NCBI GenBank assembly: GCA_963716235.1
Contig: CAVQTE010000022.1
Location: 94,439 to 158,438, forward strand
Direction: 5' to 3'
Length of the DNA: 64,000 nt
From: Sva-07 sp963716235
GTDB taxonomy: Bacteria; Actinomycetota; Acidimicrobiia; Acidimicrobiales; Ilumatobacteraceae
Shown here: piece after piece, positions 1 through 8,791 of the stretch
Position numbering within the stretch: the stretch's first letter is position 1
Layout of the letters: each line of letters begins with the position of its first letter
Notes under the pieces: generated by a model
Database searches by the model: none
Told to the model about the DNA's origin: nothing
What the model saw: only the letters and a program-made list of their open reading frames with translations
Made by a program: the position numbers and the translations under genes

Positions 1-3000
1 GACGCGGCTGCAGTCGTCGAGCGCGGGCCCAGTTCGATCACGCGGATCGACTGGCGCAAGGGGGAACTCCTCGACGAGTTCCCTGCCGGCGTGTCGTCCG
101 ACGCCACGCTGGCTGTGACGGCCACGGTCGACCTCGTCTGGGTCGACGACGTGGCAGGCGACTTCGTCTGGGGAGTGAACCCGTGGGGTATCCAGGCGAT
201 CGACAAGAACGCTCAAGGAATTCTGGTCCTCGACGACGATGGCGAACTCGTGGATGATGTTCGGTCCGGCCCGGCGACCGCAGGCGTGGACGACAGTGCA
301 GCGAGCGAACCGGAAGTTCGCGAACCCGACGACAACGGGATCGATGACCCTCCGATCGCGGTCGACGATCCCGTGATGGCCCGTTCCGGCGCGTCGGTTC
401 CGGTTCCGGTGACGGCCAACGACTACGACCCCGACGGCGAAGCGATTGCAGTGTCGAGTGTCGGCGTTCCGGGCCATGGTTCGGTTGACATCGGCACGGC
501 GACCACGGTCGTCTACACCCCCGAGCCGGGCTACGTCGGCGTCGACACGTTCGGCTACACGATCGTCGACGGGAACGGCACCACGGCAACGGCAACCGTC
601 GTCATCGAGTTGCTCGCTGCCGGTTCGACGAACAAGCCACCCCTGGGTGTGGGCGACCAGGTCGAGACGGGCGCCGAGACCGCGGTGATCATCGATGTGT
701 TGCTCAACGACGTCGATCCCGAACGTGACGCGATCCAACTCGGCGGCTTCTCACCTCCCGCTGGTGTCGGTGCAGCTTCGCTCGGCGAGGTCACCGAAAC
801 GGTCGGGCCCTCGGGGCTTCCCGCCCTTCGATTCGCACCAGCGGAAGGCTTCGAGGGAACGGCGATCTTCACGTACCGCCCGGTTGATGCGCTCGAGGCC
901 GTCGGCAACGACGTCGAGGTGCGTGTCGAGGTGGCCCGGGCCGGCGACCCCAACCGAGCGCCCAGCGTGCGACCCGATGCCGTTCGGCTGCGCCGCAACG
1001 TGGAGACACCGTTGCCGGTCCTCGTCAACGATTCCGATCCGGACGGCGATCCGATGGTGTTGACCGTGGTGGAACCGCTGCCGCCGGGGCTGGAGGTCTC
1101 CGTCGAGGGAGAGCAACTCGCGGTCGTCGCCCGCGCTGGCGCGGCACCGCTGGCACCGTTCGAGTACGACGTCGACGACGGGAACGGCCACGTGGTCAGG
1201 GGGTCGGTGCTCGTCGAGATCATCGACGACGTCGAACCGAATCGTCCTCCCGTGGTCACCTCCGACACCGACAAGGTCGTGATCGGGCAGTCAGCGATCG
1301 TCGACGTGACGGCTAATGATGTCGACCCCGACGGCGACCCGTTGACCGTCGTGTCGGTCACTCAGCCCGAGAACAACAGTGGGCAGGCGGTCGTGTTCAG
1401 TCGTGACCAGATCCAGTTCTCCCCATCGCCACTGGCCGACGACGGCGGGCAAGCGAACGCCCGGTTCACCTACACCGTCAGCGACGGCAACGGTCACGAG
1501 GTAGCCGGTGAGGTGACGGTCACCGTTCTGCCCGAGCCGTTGGCCGAGCCACCCTTCGCGCGTGACGACTCCACCTTTACGTTCGTCGACGTGCCGGTGA
1601 CCGTCGATGTCCTGCGCAACGACGGCGACCCGTCAGGTGGTCGACCCACGATCGTCGGGCGGCCGGGCTGTCCGTCGGGTGGGAAGGCGACGGTGACCGC
1701 CGACAGCCAGGTGCGCTACGACCCGCCCCTCGGTCAGTCGGGGGCGTTCCGCTGTACCTACGAGGTGACGAACGCACGTGGGTTACGGGCCTCGGCGTCG
1801 ATCATCATCTCGGTTCGCGAACCCCAGATCACGAACCTCCCGCCGGAAGTCGTCAACGACCGAATGACGGTCGAAGTCGGCGCGAGCTCCTCGATCAACG
1901 TGGTCGCGAACGACCGAGATCCTGACGGCAGTGACGCCGACCTGGAACTTGTCTCGTCCACCGCGCCGACGCTGGGAACGGCGACCCGAACCGGGAACAC
2001 CATCACCTTCGTCGCCGGGACCCAGACCGGCAACACGACCATCAACTACCAGGTCGCCGACGCCGACGGCGCGGTCTCACTGGGACGGCTTCAGATCACC
2101 ATCACCGAACGGGTCAACCGACCACCGATCGCGGTGGCCGACTCCCTGTCGATCTTCGGTCCTGGCAGCCCCCAGCAGTTCAGCGTGCTCGCAAACGACA
2201 GCGATCCCGACGAGACGGCGGGCGGGCTGTCGGTCGTGTCGGCGACGCGGGAATCGGGTGACGCAACGGTCTCGCTCACGGGCTCCATCGTGACGGTGTC
2301 TCCGGCCCCCGACTTCGTGGGCCAGATCGTGGCGACCTACACGATTCGTGACGGCGACGGCCTCACCGCAACGGCGAACATTCTGCTCACGGTGGAACCA
2401 CCGCTCAACCGTCCGCCTGGTGCGCGTGACGATTTTGCTGACGTCGTCAACGGCGGCAGCGTCACCTTGGCGGTGCTGGCCAACGACACCGATCCCGATG
2501 GCGACCAGCTCGCCGTCACGATCACCAACGACCCTGATCCGTCGTTGGGTTCGGCGTCGGTCACCCTGAACCGATCGATCGCGTTCACCGCCACACCGGG
2601 CGCGGCGGGCACAGCGGTGGTGAACTACCAGGTCAGCGATGGCGAACTCACCGGTAATGCGGTGTTGCGGATCACGGTGCGCCCGTGTTCGGAGTCGACA
2701 CCGGTCGCCAACGACGGCTTCCTCAACACGGGATACGAGCAGCCGATCGCCGTCGACCTCGCCGCATTCGGTTCGGGTGGGGCGATCGTCGACGTCGAGG
2801 CGCCTGCCGGATATGCCAACGGTGTCTACTCGCCACCAGCCGGCGAGAACGGCAATGTGTCGATCAGCTATTCCGTTGTCAACAGCTGTCGGCTCCGAGC
2901 AACCGGACGCGTGACGATCGATGTCAATCAGGATCCCGTGGCGCGTCCGTTGAGCCTCAGCGCTTTCCGAGGCGAGCAGATGATCGTTCCGGTGACCGAC

Positions 3001-3798
3001 CTCGCCACCGACTCCGAGGCCCTCACGATCACCGGGAGTTCCGGCGCGCCCGATTGGGTGGCGATCGAACCGGATCGCGTTGTGATCACCCCGAGCGTGG
3101 GAGTGACGCCGGGCTCGTATGGATGGACCGTCACGGTGACGGACCCGGGTGGACTCGCCACGGTGGTGCAGGTGACGTCGATCGTGGAGAATCGTCCGCC
3201 CGTTGCCGTCGAGGACACCGTCGACGTGAGCACCGGTGGGCCGGCCTCGTTCCGGATCGTCGACAACGACACCGATGCCGACTCTGCCGGTGGGAGTGAT
3301 GCACTGGTCATCCAGAGCATCTCGTCCTCGGAGATCGTGTTCACCAACGGTGCAACGGGAACGGTCACGGTCGAACCGCTCGGACGTTCCGTGCTGGTCG
3401 ACTCGATGGACGGGCGCGGTACCGCGACGTTCACCTATTCCGTGCGCGACAGCGACGGTGGTGTGTCGGCGCCGGTCACCGTGACTGTCATCGGTCCGCC
3501 CGTGAACACGGCTCCGGTCGCCCGCGACCAGAACATCGCAGTGACCGTCCGTGAGTCGCGTCTGCTCGACCTCGACGTCGTCGACGTCGACGGTGATCCG
3601 CTCGAGATCGTCGACCTCACCGACCCGAGTAATGTCGTGTTCGACGCAAGCGGCTTGACGCTCACGCTTCGCGCCGACGTCGCAGGGACGTTCGTCGTGA
3701 CCTATCGGGTCACCGATGGTGAAGCGTTCTCGTCTGTCGCAACGGTGACCGTCGTTGCGATGCCCCGCGAAACACCTCGGACGACTCCGTCGCCCTGA
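1..3798 (+). CDS. Giant Ig/cadherin-like tandem-repeat surface protein (5' end outside window)
   Basis: The frame is open from base 1, so the N-terminus lies upstream and the GTG at 91 is probably not the true start. From about base 340 to the stop there are some twelve modules of 85-110 residues. Most begin with an 'NRPP' type linker and carry a 'NDxDPDGD' acidic loop, as in NDYDPDGE, NDSDPDGD and NDTDPDGD. This is the Big_9/cadherin-like fold that usually binds calcium at module junctions. Modules 9 and 10 lack the acidic loop; module 9 has two cysteines. The C-terminus is a short Thr/Pro tail (RETPRTTPSP) with no membrane anchor or sortase signal, so any anchor must be N-terminal. The role is probably extracellular adhesion or cell-wall association (inferred). 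It converges on the MoxR-DUF58-TgpA operon. Confidence 0.85.
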   Translation, partial: DAAAVVERGPSSITRIDWRKGELLDEFPAGVSSDATLAVTATVDLVWVDDVAGDFVWGVNPWGIQAIDKNAQGILVLDDDGELVDDVRSGPATAGVDDSAASEPEVREPDDNGIDDPPIAVDDPVMARSGASVPVPVTANDYDPDGEAIAVSSVGVPGHGSVDIGTATTVVYTPEPGYVGVDTFGYTIVDGNGTTATATVVIELLAAGSTNKPPLGVGDQVETGAETAVIIDVLLNDVDPERDAIQLGGFSPPAGVGAASLGEVTETVGPSGLPALRFAPAEGFEGTAIFTYRPVDALEAVGNDVEVRVEVARAGDPNRAPSVRPDAVRLRRNVETPLPVLVNDSDPDGDPMVLTVVEPLPPGLEVSVEGEQLAVVARAGAAPLAPFEYDVDDGNGHVVRGSVLVEIIDDVEPNRPPVVTSDTDKVVIGQSAIVDVTANDVDPDGDPLTVVSVTQPENNSGQAVVFSRDQIQFSPSPLADDGGQANARFTYTVSDGNGHEVAGEVTVTVLPEPLAEPPFARDDSTFTFVDVPVTVDVLRNDGDPSGGRPTIVGRPGCPSGGKATVTADSQVRYDPPLGQSGAFRCTYEVTNARGLRASASIIISVREPQITNLPPEVVNDRMTVEVGASSSINVVANDRDPDGSDADLELVSSTAPTLGTATRTGNTITFVAGTQTGNTTINYQVADADGAVSLGRLQITITERVNRPPIAVADSLSIFGPGSPQQFSVLANDSDPDETAGGLSVVSATRESGDATVSLTGSIVTVSPAPDFVGQIVATYTIRDGDGLTATANILLTVEPPLNRPPGARDDFADVVNGGSVTLAVLANDTDPDGDQLAVTITNDPDPSLGSASVTLNRSIAFTATPGAAGTAVVNYQVSDGELTGNAVLRITVRPCSESTPVANDGFLNTGYEQPIAVDLAAFGSGGAIVDVEAPAGYANGVYSPPAGENGNVSISYSVVNSCRLRATGRVTIDVNQDPVARPLSLSAFRGEQMIVPVTDLATDSEALTITGSSGAPDWVAIEPDRVVITPSVGVTPGSYGWTVTVTDPGGLATVVQVTSIVENRPPVAVEDTVDVSTGGPASFRIVDNDTDADSAGGSDALVIQSISSSEIVFTNGATGTVTVEPLGRSVLVDSMDGRGTATFTYSVRDSDGGVSAPVTVTVIGPPVNTAPVARDQNIAVTVRESRLLDLDVVDVDGDPLEIVDLTDPSNVVFDASGLTLTLRADVAGTFVVTYRVTDGEAFSSVATVTVVAMPRETPRTTPSP

Positions 3799-3838
3799 GT
3801 TCTGTCGAGACCGGGTTTCGACCGCGTCGGCGTGCGCG

Positions 3839-5995
3839 TCAGACGGTGACGGGCGAACGTGTCGTCGGGCGCAGGGAGCGCAGACTGAGCCGCCACCGGA
3901 TCCGTTGCCACCGGGTGCGTTCGGCTGCCATCGACTCCTCGACGGCGCCGAGGCACCTGGTTGCATCCTCGGCCAGCAGGTCGGGGTGTTGCGGTGAACC
4001 GTAGGTGGCGGCGCCCGAGAGTGCTGCCAGTCGGTGGAGATTGCGACGCGCGTTCGCGACCAGCGGTTCGCCGGCGCCGACGATCTCGCCGTCGGTTGCC
4101 GACTGGCTGATGTCGAGCCCGGCGTCGACCAGGGCGTCGGTGGCCGACGCCCATGCACCGCGGATCCGCTCCGACGGCACAGTGGCGTGGAGGCGTCGGT
4201 GGCGGCGCCGGTACTTGATCGTCGTGATGACTGCTGCGGCGGCCGCGAACGGGAGAAGGAGGAGACCGATACCGACAGTCCCGCGGATCACCCACGTGAT
4301 CGCTGTCGACAGCGCACTGGTCGACTCGGTGGTGTCGGCCTCGTCGGGGGCCAGCGTTTCGTTGTCGGGCTCGGGCGGTGGTGCAATCGGTGGCTGAGGC
4401 GCGGCAGGGGTCTGCACCTGCGGTTCGGGCGGTGGCGGCGCCTCGAGCGTCGACTCCTCGGCCGGAACCGGGTCGAATGCCAGCCATTGGCCGTCGGCGA
4501 GCTCGACCTCGGGCCACACCTCGGCGTCGGCCGAGGTGAGCGTGAGTACCTCTCCTGCTGCGGCCGTGTCGCTGCCATCCGAGTCGATGTCGGCGACGAA
4601 ACCGGTGGCGACTCGCGCCTCGATCCCGAGGGAACGGGCGAGCAGGACGAACGCCGTGGCGAACTGCTCTCTCGTGCCGCGTTGGGTGTCGCGGAGGAAC
4701 CGATCGATCAGCGCCTGTTGGAGCCCGCCGCCCTGCACATTGCTGTCGAGCACGAACTCCTCGCGCATGGTCGTCTCGAGTTGCGTCAATTGATCGATCG
4801 TGTTGCCATCACCGGCAAGGCCCGCGGCGAGGTCGGCAAGACTCGAAGTCGACTCGTCGACGAGTCGTGCGGTCGTGCCCTGCTCGAGGATGTCGCTCGC
4901 CGTCGGCGGGAGGTTTGCCACGATCGCGACCTGGTCGCCCGGTGGCTCGGCGAGCCGCACCACGGTTCGATCGGGGTCGGTCTCGACGGCAGCGTCGACC
5001 GAAACCGGGGCACCGGGGAGCGGAACAAGTGTGAGGTTGTCGTCGAGGAACTCGACGTCAGCCTTCACGACCGGCCCGGTGACGGGGCCGAGTGTGTTCC
5101 CGATCGGGCGCAGGGTGAGCGCCGGTGACCACCGTCGGCCGTCGTAGTTCGAGAGCGCCGCTGTTCGCCACCGCACCGGAAGGGCAACGCCGTCTGCGGG
5201 TATGACGCGATGGAGGTCGATCGGTGGATCGAGCGCCCTGAGGGCCAGCGTCGCCTCGATGGGGTCCAGAAATGGCGCCGTCTGCTGGGCGGGGTCGTTG
5301 CGTCGCGGGTCGGCCCGGGCCGTGAGCGACACAGGGATCGTGATGAGGGCAACCACGGCAGCACCGATCAGGAGCAGCGGCACGATTCGGCGTTCGCCAC
5401 GCAGGAGCACCATGCGCTCGTGCAGCGTGCCGTCATTGCGGAGCATGGCGAACAACGTCGCCACTGCGCCGAGCAGGATGAGCCACGACCACGTGATGCC
5501 ACGCGGTGAGCTGAGCGCCACCGCGCCGAGATAGGACAACAGCAACGGGAGGAGCGGGAGGAGGTGGAAGCGCCGACGAGCGGCGAGCTCGTCACTGATC
5601 GCGGTTGCCGTTGCGATGACGGCGACGACCGTGCCGATCAGATCGGCGAGGTCGGGACTCGGCCAGTCGGTCGACAAGAGCCCCTGGACGCCGGAGGTGA
5701 ACGCGTCGAGCACCTCACTCGTGCCGCCCGAGTTGGCGATCACAGCGATCACAACTGAGCCAAGGATCGCCGCGGCCGCTCCGACCGCTCGGACGGCTCC
5801 GTGACGCCCCACGAGGGTGAACGCGGCGATCGTCGGGAGGACCGGCGCGACGAGCAGCGCCCATTCGAACTGATCGAAGATCCCGCTCGCCGCCGCGCCA
5901 ACGGTCACGTACCCGACCAGGAGGACCACGATCCTCAGGCGTACGAGACTCCGGGCGGCGATCGCCGCGTCGACAGCATCGGCCGGCTCGGTCAT
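3839..5995 (-). CDS. TgpA/DUF3488-type transglutaminase-like membrane protein, catalytic residues lost
   Basis: About 718 aa: an N-terminal block of hydrophobic helices (residues ~25-225), an extracytoplasmic region, a transglutaminase-like core (~400-515), a Pro-rich stretch, one more membrane helix (~560-590) and a cytoplasmic tail, as in TgpA proteins. In the core the usual 'GYCEQFA' reads GTREQFA, so Arg442 replaces the nucleophilic Cys. The usual 'DAHAW' reads DAEVW, so Glu492 replaces the His. Only the Asp in FDP (508) remains. Peptidase or transglutaminase activity is therefore unlikely; a scaffold role with its MoxR and DUF58 partners is inferred. I chose ATG 5995 because it overlaps the upstream stop as ATGA and has GGAGG 8 nt upstream. 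An ATG at 6010 is also open but sits on that ribosome site. Confidence 0.88.
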   Translation of the reverse strand: MTEPADAVDAAIAARSLVRLRIVVLLVGYVTVGAAASGIFDQFEWALLVAPVLPTIAAFTLVGRHGAVRAVGAAAAILGSVVIAVIANSGGTSEVLDAFTSGVQGLLSTDWPSPDLADLIGTVVAVIATATAISDELAARRRFHLLPLLPLLLSYLGAVALSSPRGITWSWLILLGAVATLFAMLRNDGTLHERMVLLRGERRIVPLLLIGAAVVALITIPVSLTARADPRRNDPAQQTAPFLDPIEATLALRALDPPIDLHRVIPADGVALPVRWRTAALSNYDGRRWSPALTLRPIGNTLGPVTGPVVKADVEFLDDNLTLVPLPGAPVSVDAAVETDPDRTVVRLAEPPGDQVAIVANLPPTASDILEQGTTARLVDESTSSLADLAAGLAGDGNTIDQLTQLETTMREEFVLDSNVQGGGLQQALIDRFLRDTQRGTREQFATAFVLLARSLGIEARVATGFVADIDSDGSDTAAAGEVLTLTSADAEVWPEVELADGQWLAFDPVPAEESTLEAPPPPEPQVQTPAAPQPPIAPPPEPDNETLAPDEADTTESTSALSTAITWVIRGTVGIGLLLLPFAAAAAVITTIKYRRRHRRLHATVPSERIRGAWASATDALVDAGLDISQSATDGEIVGAGEPLVANARRNLHRLAALSGAATYGSPQHPDLLAEDATRCLGAVEESMAAERTRWQRIRWRLSLRSLRPTTRSPVTV

Positions 5996-7101
5996 CCCCA
6001 TGTCCTCCATCGTCGGACGAACTCGCGGGCGTCGGCGGCGGCGAGGACCACACCGATGCCGCTGGTCGCACCCTCGCCGATTCTGACCACCGACATCCGC
6101 TCCGAGGTCATGAATCGACTCGATGGTCCGGCTGGTCCCGTCACGAACACAACCGACGACTGGTCGAACCCACCAGTGAACAGTGCGCTCACAGGAAGCA
6201 GGCTCGTGGGTTCCGACTGTTGAACGGGTGTGAGGAGGTCGAGCACTTGGGCGTCGCTCACCAGCGGAATCGGCCGACCTGCGTGGTCGCGGTCGGTTGT
6301 GCGCACCACGACATCGAGGCCCGTGCGGATGGCGTGAACCGCGAGGGTTGCGACAACGTCGACGGCCTCCTCGAAATCGTCGGGCTCACCGGCTGTCGCC
6401 GCGGTGTCGAGCACGATGGTGAACTCTGGCCGGCGAACCTCGACGTGCTCACGCACCATGAGTGTGCCGGTGCGCGCCGTCGTGGGCCAATGGATCATGC
6501 GGGGGTCGTCGCCGGCCACGTAGTCGCGCAACGACACGAAGCCCGACATCGGATCAGCTGTGGAACGTCGGAGCACCGATTCGTTCTCGACGACGCGCAC
6601 CGCTCCCTGCGGACCGACGAGGTCGTAGACCTTGGGGTGAACGATCACCGTCGCAACTCCGGTGTCGCGGCGCCGGCCGATGGTGAGCCAGAAGGGGTCG
6701 ATCCGTTCGATCTCGAAGGGTCCGACGTCGAAGATGCCACGTCGACGGGTGGGGATCGATCCGAGCACGGTGAGCTCGGCGTTGGGGGGCACTGCGGGCG
6801 CTGCCACCCGGACCTCGGCATCTGCGCACCGGTCGATGATCGTGGCTCGACCCGAACGGAACCGGGTGGCGTTTCGCAACCGGTAGCTCAGCAGGATCGG
6901 GTCGCCACGCGGGACTCGAACGGCGATCAGGCGCCGAACGACCGTGGCGCGCAGTGGCCGCTGTGAGACCCAGATCGCCATCATCAGCAGCGCGCCGATG
7001 CCACAGGCGATGATGACGATCTCCTCGTAGTTCCACCACCAGCCCGCGACGCCGAGCACCACGGCGGCCAGGACCGCACCGAGGCCCGAGCGGGTGAGCA
7101 C
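5992..7101 (-). CDS. DUF58 domain-containing protein
   Basis: 369 aa. Two N-terminal hydrophobic helices (~7-50) are followed by a beta-rich region and the DUF58 signature GDDPRMIHWPTTARTG (~200-215), then a vWA-like fold beginning TIVLDTAA. DUF58 proteins are partners of MoxR AAA+ ATPases in envelope or protein-complex maturation, and the exact client is unknown. It sits between moxR (2-nt gap, GTG start) and the TgpA-like gene (ATGA overlap), so the three are translationally coupled. Length is normal and the family signature is intact. Confidence 0.9.
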   Translation of the reverse strand: MLTRSGLGAVLAAVVLGVAGWWWNYEEIVIIACGIGALLMMAIWVSQRPLRATVVRRLIAVRVPRGDPILLSYRLRNATRFRSGRATIIDRCADAEVRVAAPAVPPNAELTVLGSIPTRRRGIFDVGPFEIERIDPFWLTIGRRRDTGVATVIVHPKVYDLVGPQGAVRVVENESVLRRSTADPMSGFVSLRDYVAGDDPRMIHWPTTARTGTLMVREHVEVRRPEFTIVLDTAATAGEPDDFEEAVDVVATLAVHAIRTGLDVVVRTTDRDHAGRPIPLVSDAQVLDLLTPVQQSEPTSLLPVSALFTGGFDQSSVVFVTGPAGPSSRFMTSERMSVVRIGEGATSGIGVVLAAADAREFVRRWRTWG

Positions 7102-7103
7102 GG

Positions 7104-8057
7104 TCAGCCCTCTCGGGAACGGGGGACCGGGACCTCATCGATGATGTCGGCCAGTGCATTCTCGATGCGAACACCTCGGAGCTCGGCTTCGGCGGTCAGC
7201 GCCATGCGGTGGGCGAACACGGAAGCTGCAACGGCCTTGACGTCGTCGGGTGTGACGTAGTCGCGTTCGTCGGTGGCGGCGAAGGCTCGAGCCACTCTCA
7301 GCATCGTGAGCGTCCCACGCGTCGACACGCCGAGTCGCAGATCGGGGTGGGTTCGGGTGGCGTTGGCGATCTGCACGATGTAGTCGGCGATCGAGTGGAC
7401 GACCTCGACACTGTCGATTTCGTTGATCGCCCGGTCGAGCTCCTCGGGATCGGTGACCGGCGAAAGGTCGTCCTGCGAGCTGTGACGGTGGTACTCCTCG
7501 AGAATCGACACCTCGGTGTCGGCGTCGGCGTAGCCCAGCGTGAGCCGCATGGCGAAGCGATCGAGTTGGACGTCGGGCAGCGGGAACGTCCCCTGGAAGT
7601 CCCGGGGGTTCTGAGTTGCGATCACGAAGAACGGACGAGCAACGGGTCGGCTCACACCGTCGGCGGTGACCTGGCGTTCTTCCATCACTTCGAGCAGGGC
7701 GGACTGGGTCTTGGGGCTGCCCCGGTTGATTTCGTCGCCGATGAGCACGTTGGTGAACACCGGCCCCTCGCGGAATGTGAACGTGCTGGTGCGCTGGTCG
7801 AAGACCATCACGCCGGTGATGTCGGTCGGGAGGAGGTCGGGTGTGAACTGCACACGCTTCCATGTGCCCGAGATGGAGTTGGCAATGGCCTTGGCCAGGC
7901 TGGTCTTGCCGGTGCCGGGGACGTCGTCGAGCAGGAGATGTCCTTCGGTCAGCAGGCAGCACAACGCGAGGCGGATCTCGTCGCGCTTGCCGCGTACGAC
8001 GCGGTCGACGTTCGACAGCAGCGCATCGGCGACCTGTGCAGCGTGGAGCGACATCAA
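7104..8057 (-). CDS. MoxR-family AAA+ ATPase
   Basis: 317 aa. The Walker A motif is GTGKTSLAKA (~47-56), Walker B and the following helix are DEINRGSPKTQSALLE, sensor 1 is IATQNP, and a lid domain follows. MoxR ATPases act as chaperone-like remodelers that insert metals or assemble complexes, typically with a vWA or DUF58 partner encoded next door, as here. It is the first gene of a three-gene operon. Two ATGs (8057, 8054) are adjacent and either could start. About 47 nt separate it from the SWIM gene, which lies upstream on the same strand. Confidence 0.93.
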   Translation of the reverse strand: MMSLHAAQVADALLSNVDRVVRGKRDEIRLALCCLLTEGHLLLDDVPGTGKTSLAKAIANSISGTWKRVQFTPDLLPTDITGVMVFDQRTSTFTFREGPVFTNVLIGDEINRGSPKTQSALLEVMEERQVTADGVSRPVARPFFVIATQNPRDFQGTFPLPDVQLDRFAMRLTLGYADADTEVSILEEYHRHSSQDDLSPVTDPEELDRAINEIDSVEVVHSIADYIVQIANATRTHPDLRLGVSTRGTLTMLRVARAFAATDERDYVTPDDVKAVAASVFAHRMALTAEAELRGVRIENALADIIDEVPVPRSREG

Positions 8058-8104
8058 GACGAGTGTACGTGCGGCCCGGACGCGGCCCGGGGCATGCCGT
8101 GGCG

Positions 8105-8791
8105 TCAGTCCCAGTCGATGCGGAGGTTGGACAGCGCATCGCGAAGCACCGTGGCGAGCGCTCGTGACTTCGGCATCACCGGCTCGATCCGCTCGATGTC
8201 ACCGACCTCGGGAAGCGATGTTCCCGAGGGCACCCTGAGAAGCACCTCGAGCGGGTCGGTTCGACGCTCGACCGGGCGAGGTTCCACCTTGTGAGGCTCG
8301 ACTGGGCCAGACCCGACCAATCGCAGGTGCCTCCCCGTCTCCGTCGCCCCGGTCTTTCCGGACCCGACCCCGAAAGACCGGCTGTCGGTCGTGTCCGTGG
8401 TGCGGTTGCGCCAGAGGTCGAGGAGTTCGGGTTCGAGGAGGAACTCGTCGCTGAGCGTGAACATCGCGGCAACGACGTGCTTGCAGGCGTAGCCATCCCA
8501 GTTGTCGTCGTCGGGGCACGTGCAGTTGGTTCGGATGTCGCGCCGCAGCGGCATACCGTCGCCGGCGCTGACCTCGACGGCGGCGATGTAGGGCGTCGAG
8601 CGCGAGCCCTGGATCTCACAGGTGACGACACCCGGTTCGATGATGATGTCGAGCACCGAGCCGTCCTTGGCGTACTGCTTGCCCCGTCGAAGGCGTGACG
8701 GATCGCTCATCTCGGCGGCGAGCACCTTCATCATCGTGGCGGGGAGCCGCCCGGGATGGTTGGCGCCGAACGGCTTGCGTGGCCGGCTCAC
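8105..8791 (-). CDS. SWIM zinc-finger protein
   Basis: 228 aa. The SWIM zinc site is complete: Cys90-x-Cys92 and Cys103-x-His105 in CTCPDDDNWDGYACKH. SWIM domains bind DNA or protein and in bacteria are often encoded beside SNF2-type ATPases. That is the case here: its start overlaps the SNF2 stop by 4 nt (ATGA), so the two are co-translated and probably form one complex. The C-terminal ~80 residues (after ~145) are Arg-rich and contain no recognised domain. The function is inferred to be chromatin or DNA transactions; no substrate is visible. Confidence 0.88.
   Translation of the reverse strand: MSRPRKPFGANHPGRLPATMMKVLAAEMSDPSRLRRGKQYAKDGSVLDIIIEPGVVTCEIQGSRSTPYIAAVEVSAGDGMPLRRDIRTNCTCPDDDNWDGYACKHVVAAMFTLSDEFLLEPELLDLWRNRTTDTTDSRSFGVGSGKTGATETGRHLRLVGSGPVEPHKVEPRPVERRTDPLEVLLRVPSGTSLPEVGDIERIEPVMPKSRALATVLRDALSNLRIDWD

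Noticed and set aside
2077..4158. 693-aa open frame on the minus strand opposite the giant repeat protein
   Set aside because: It is a shadow of a high-GC gene: Arg/His-rich, no domains, and the plus frame has twelve clear modules.
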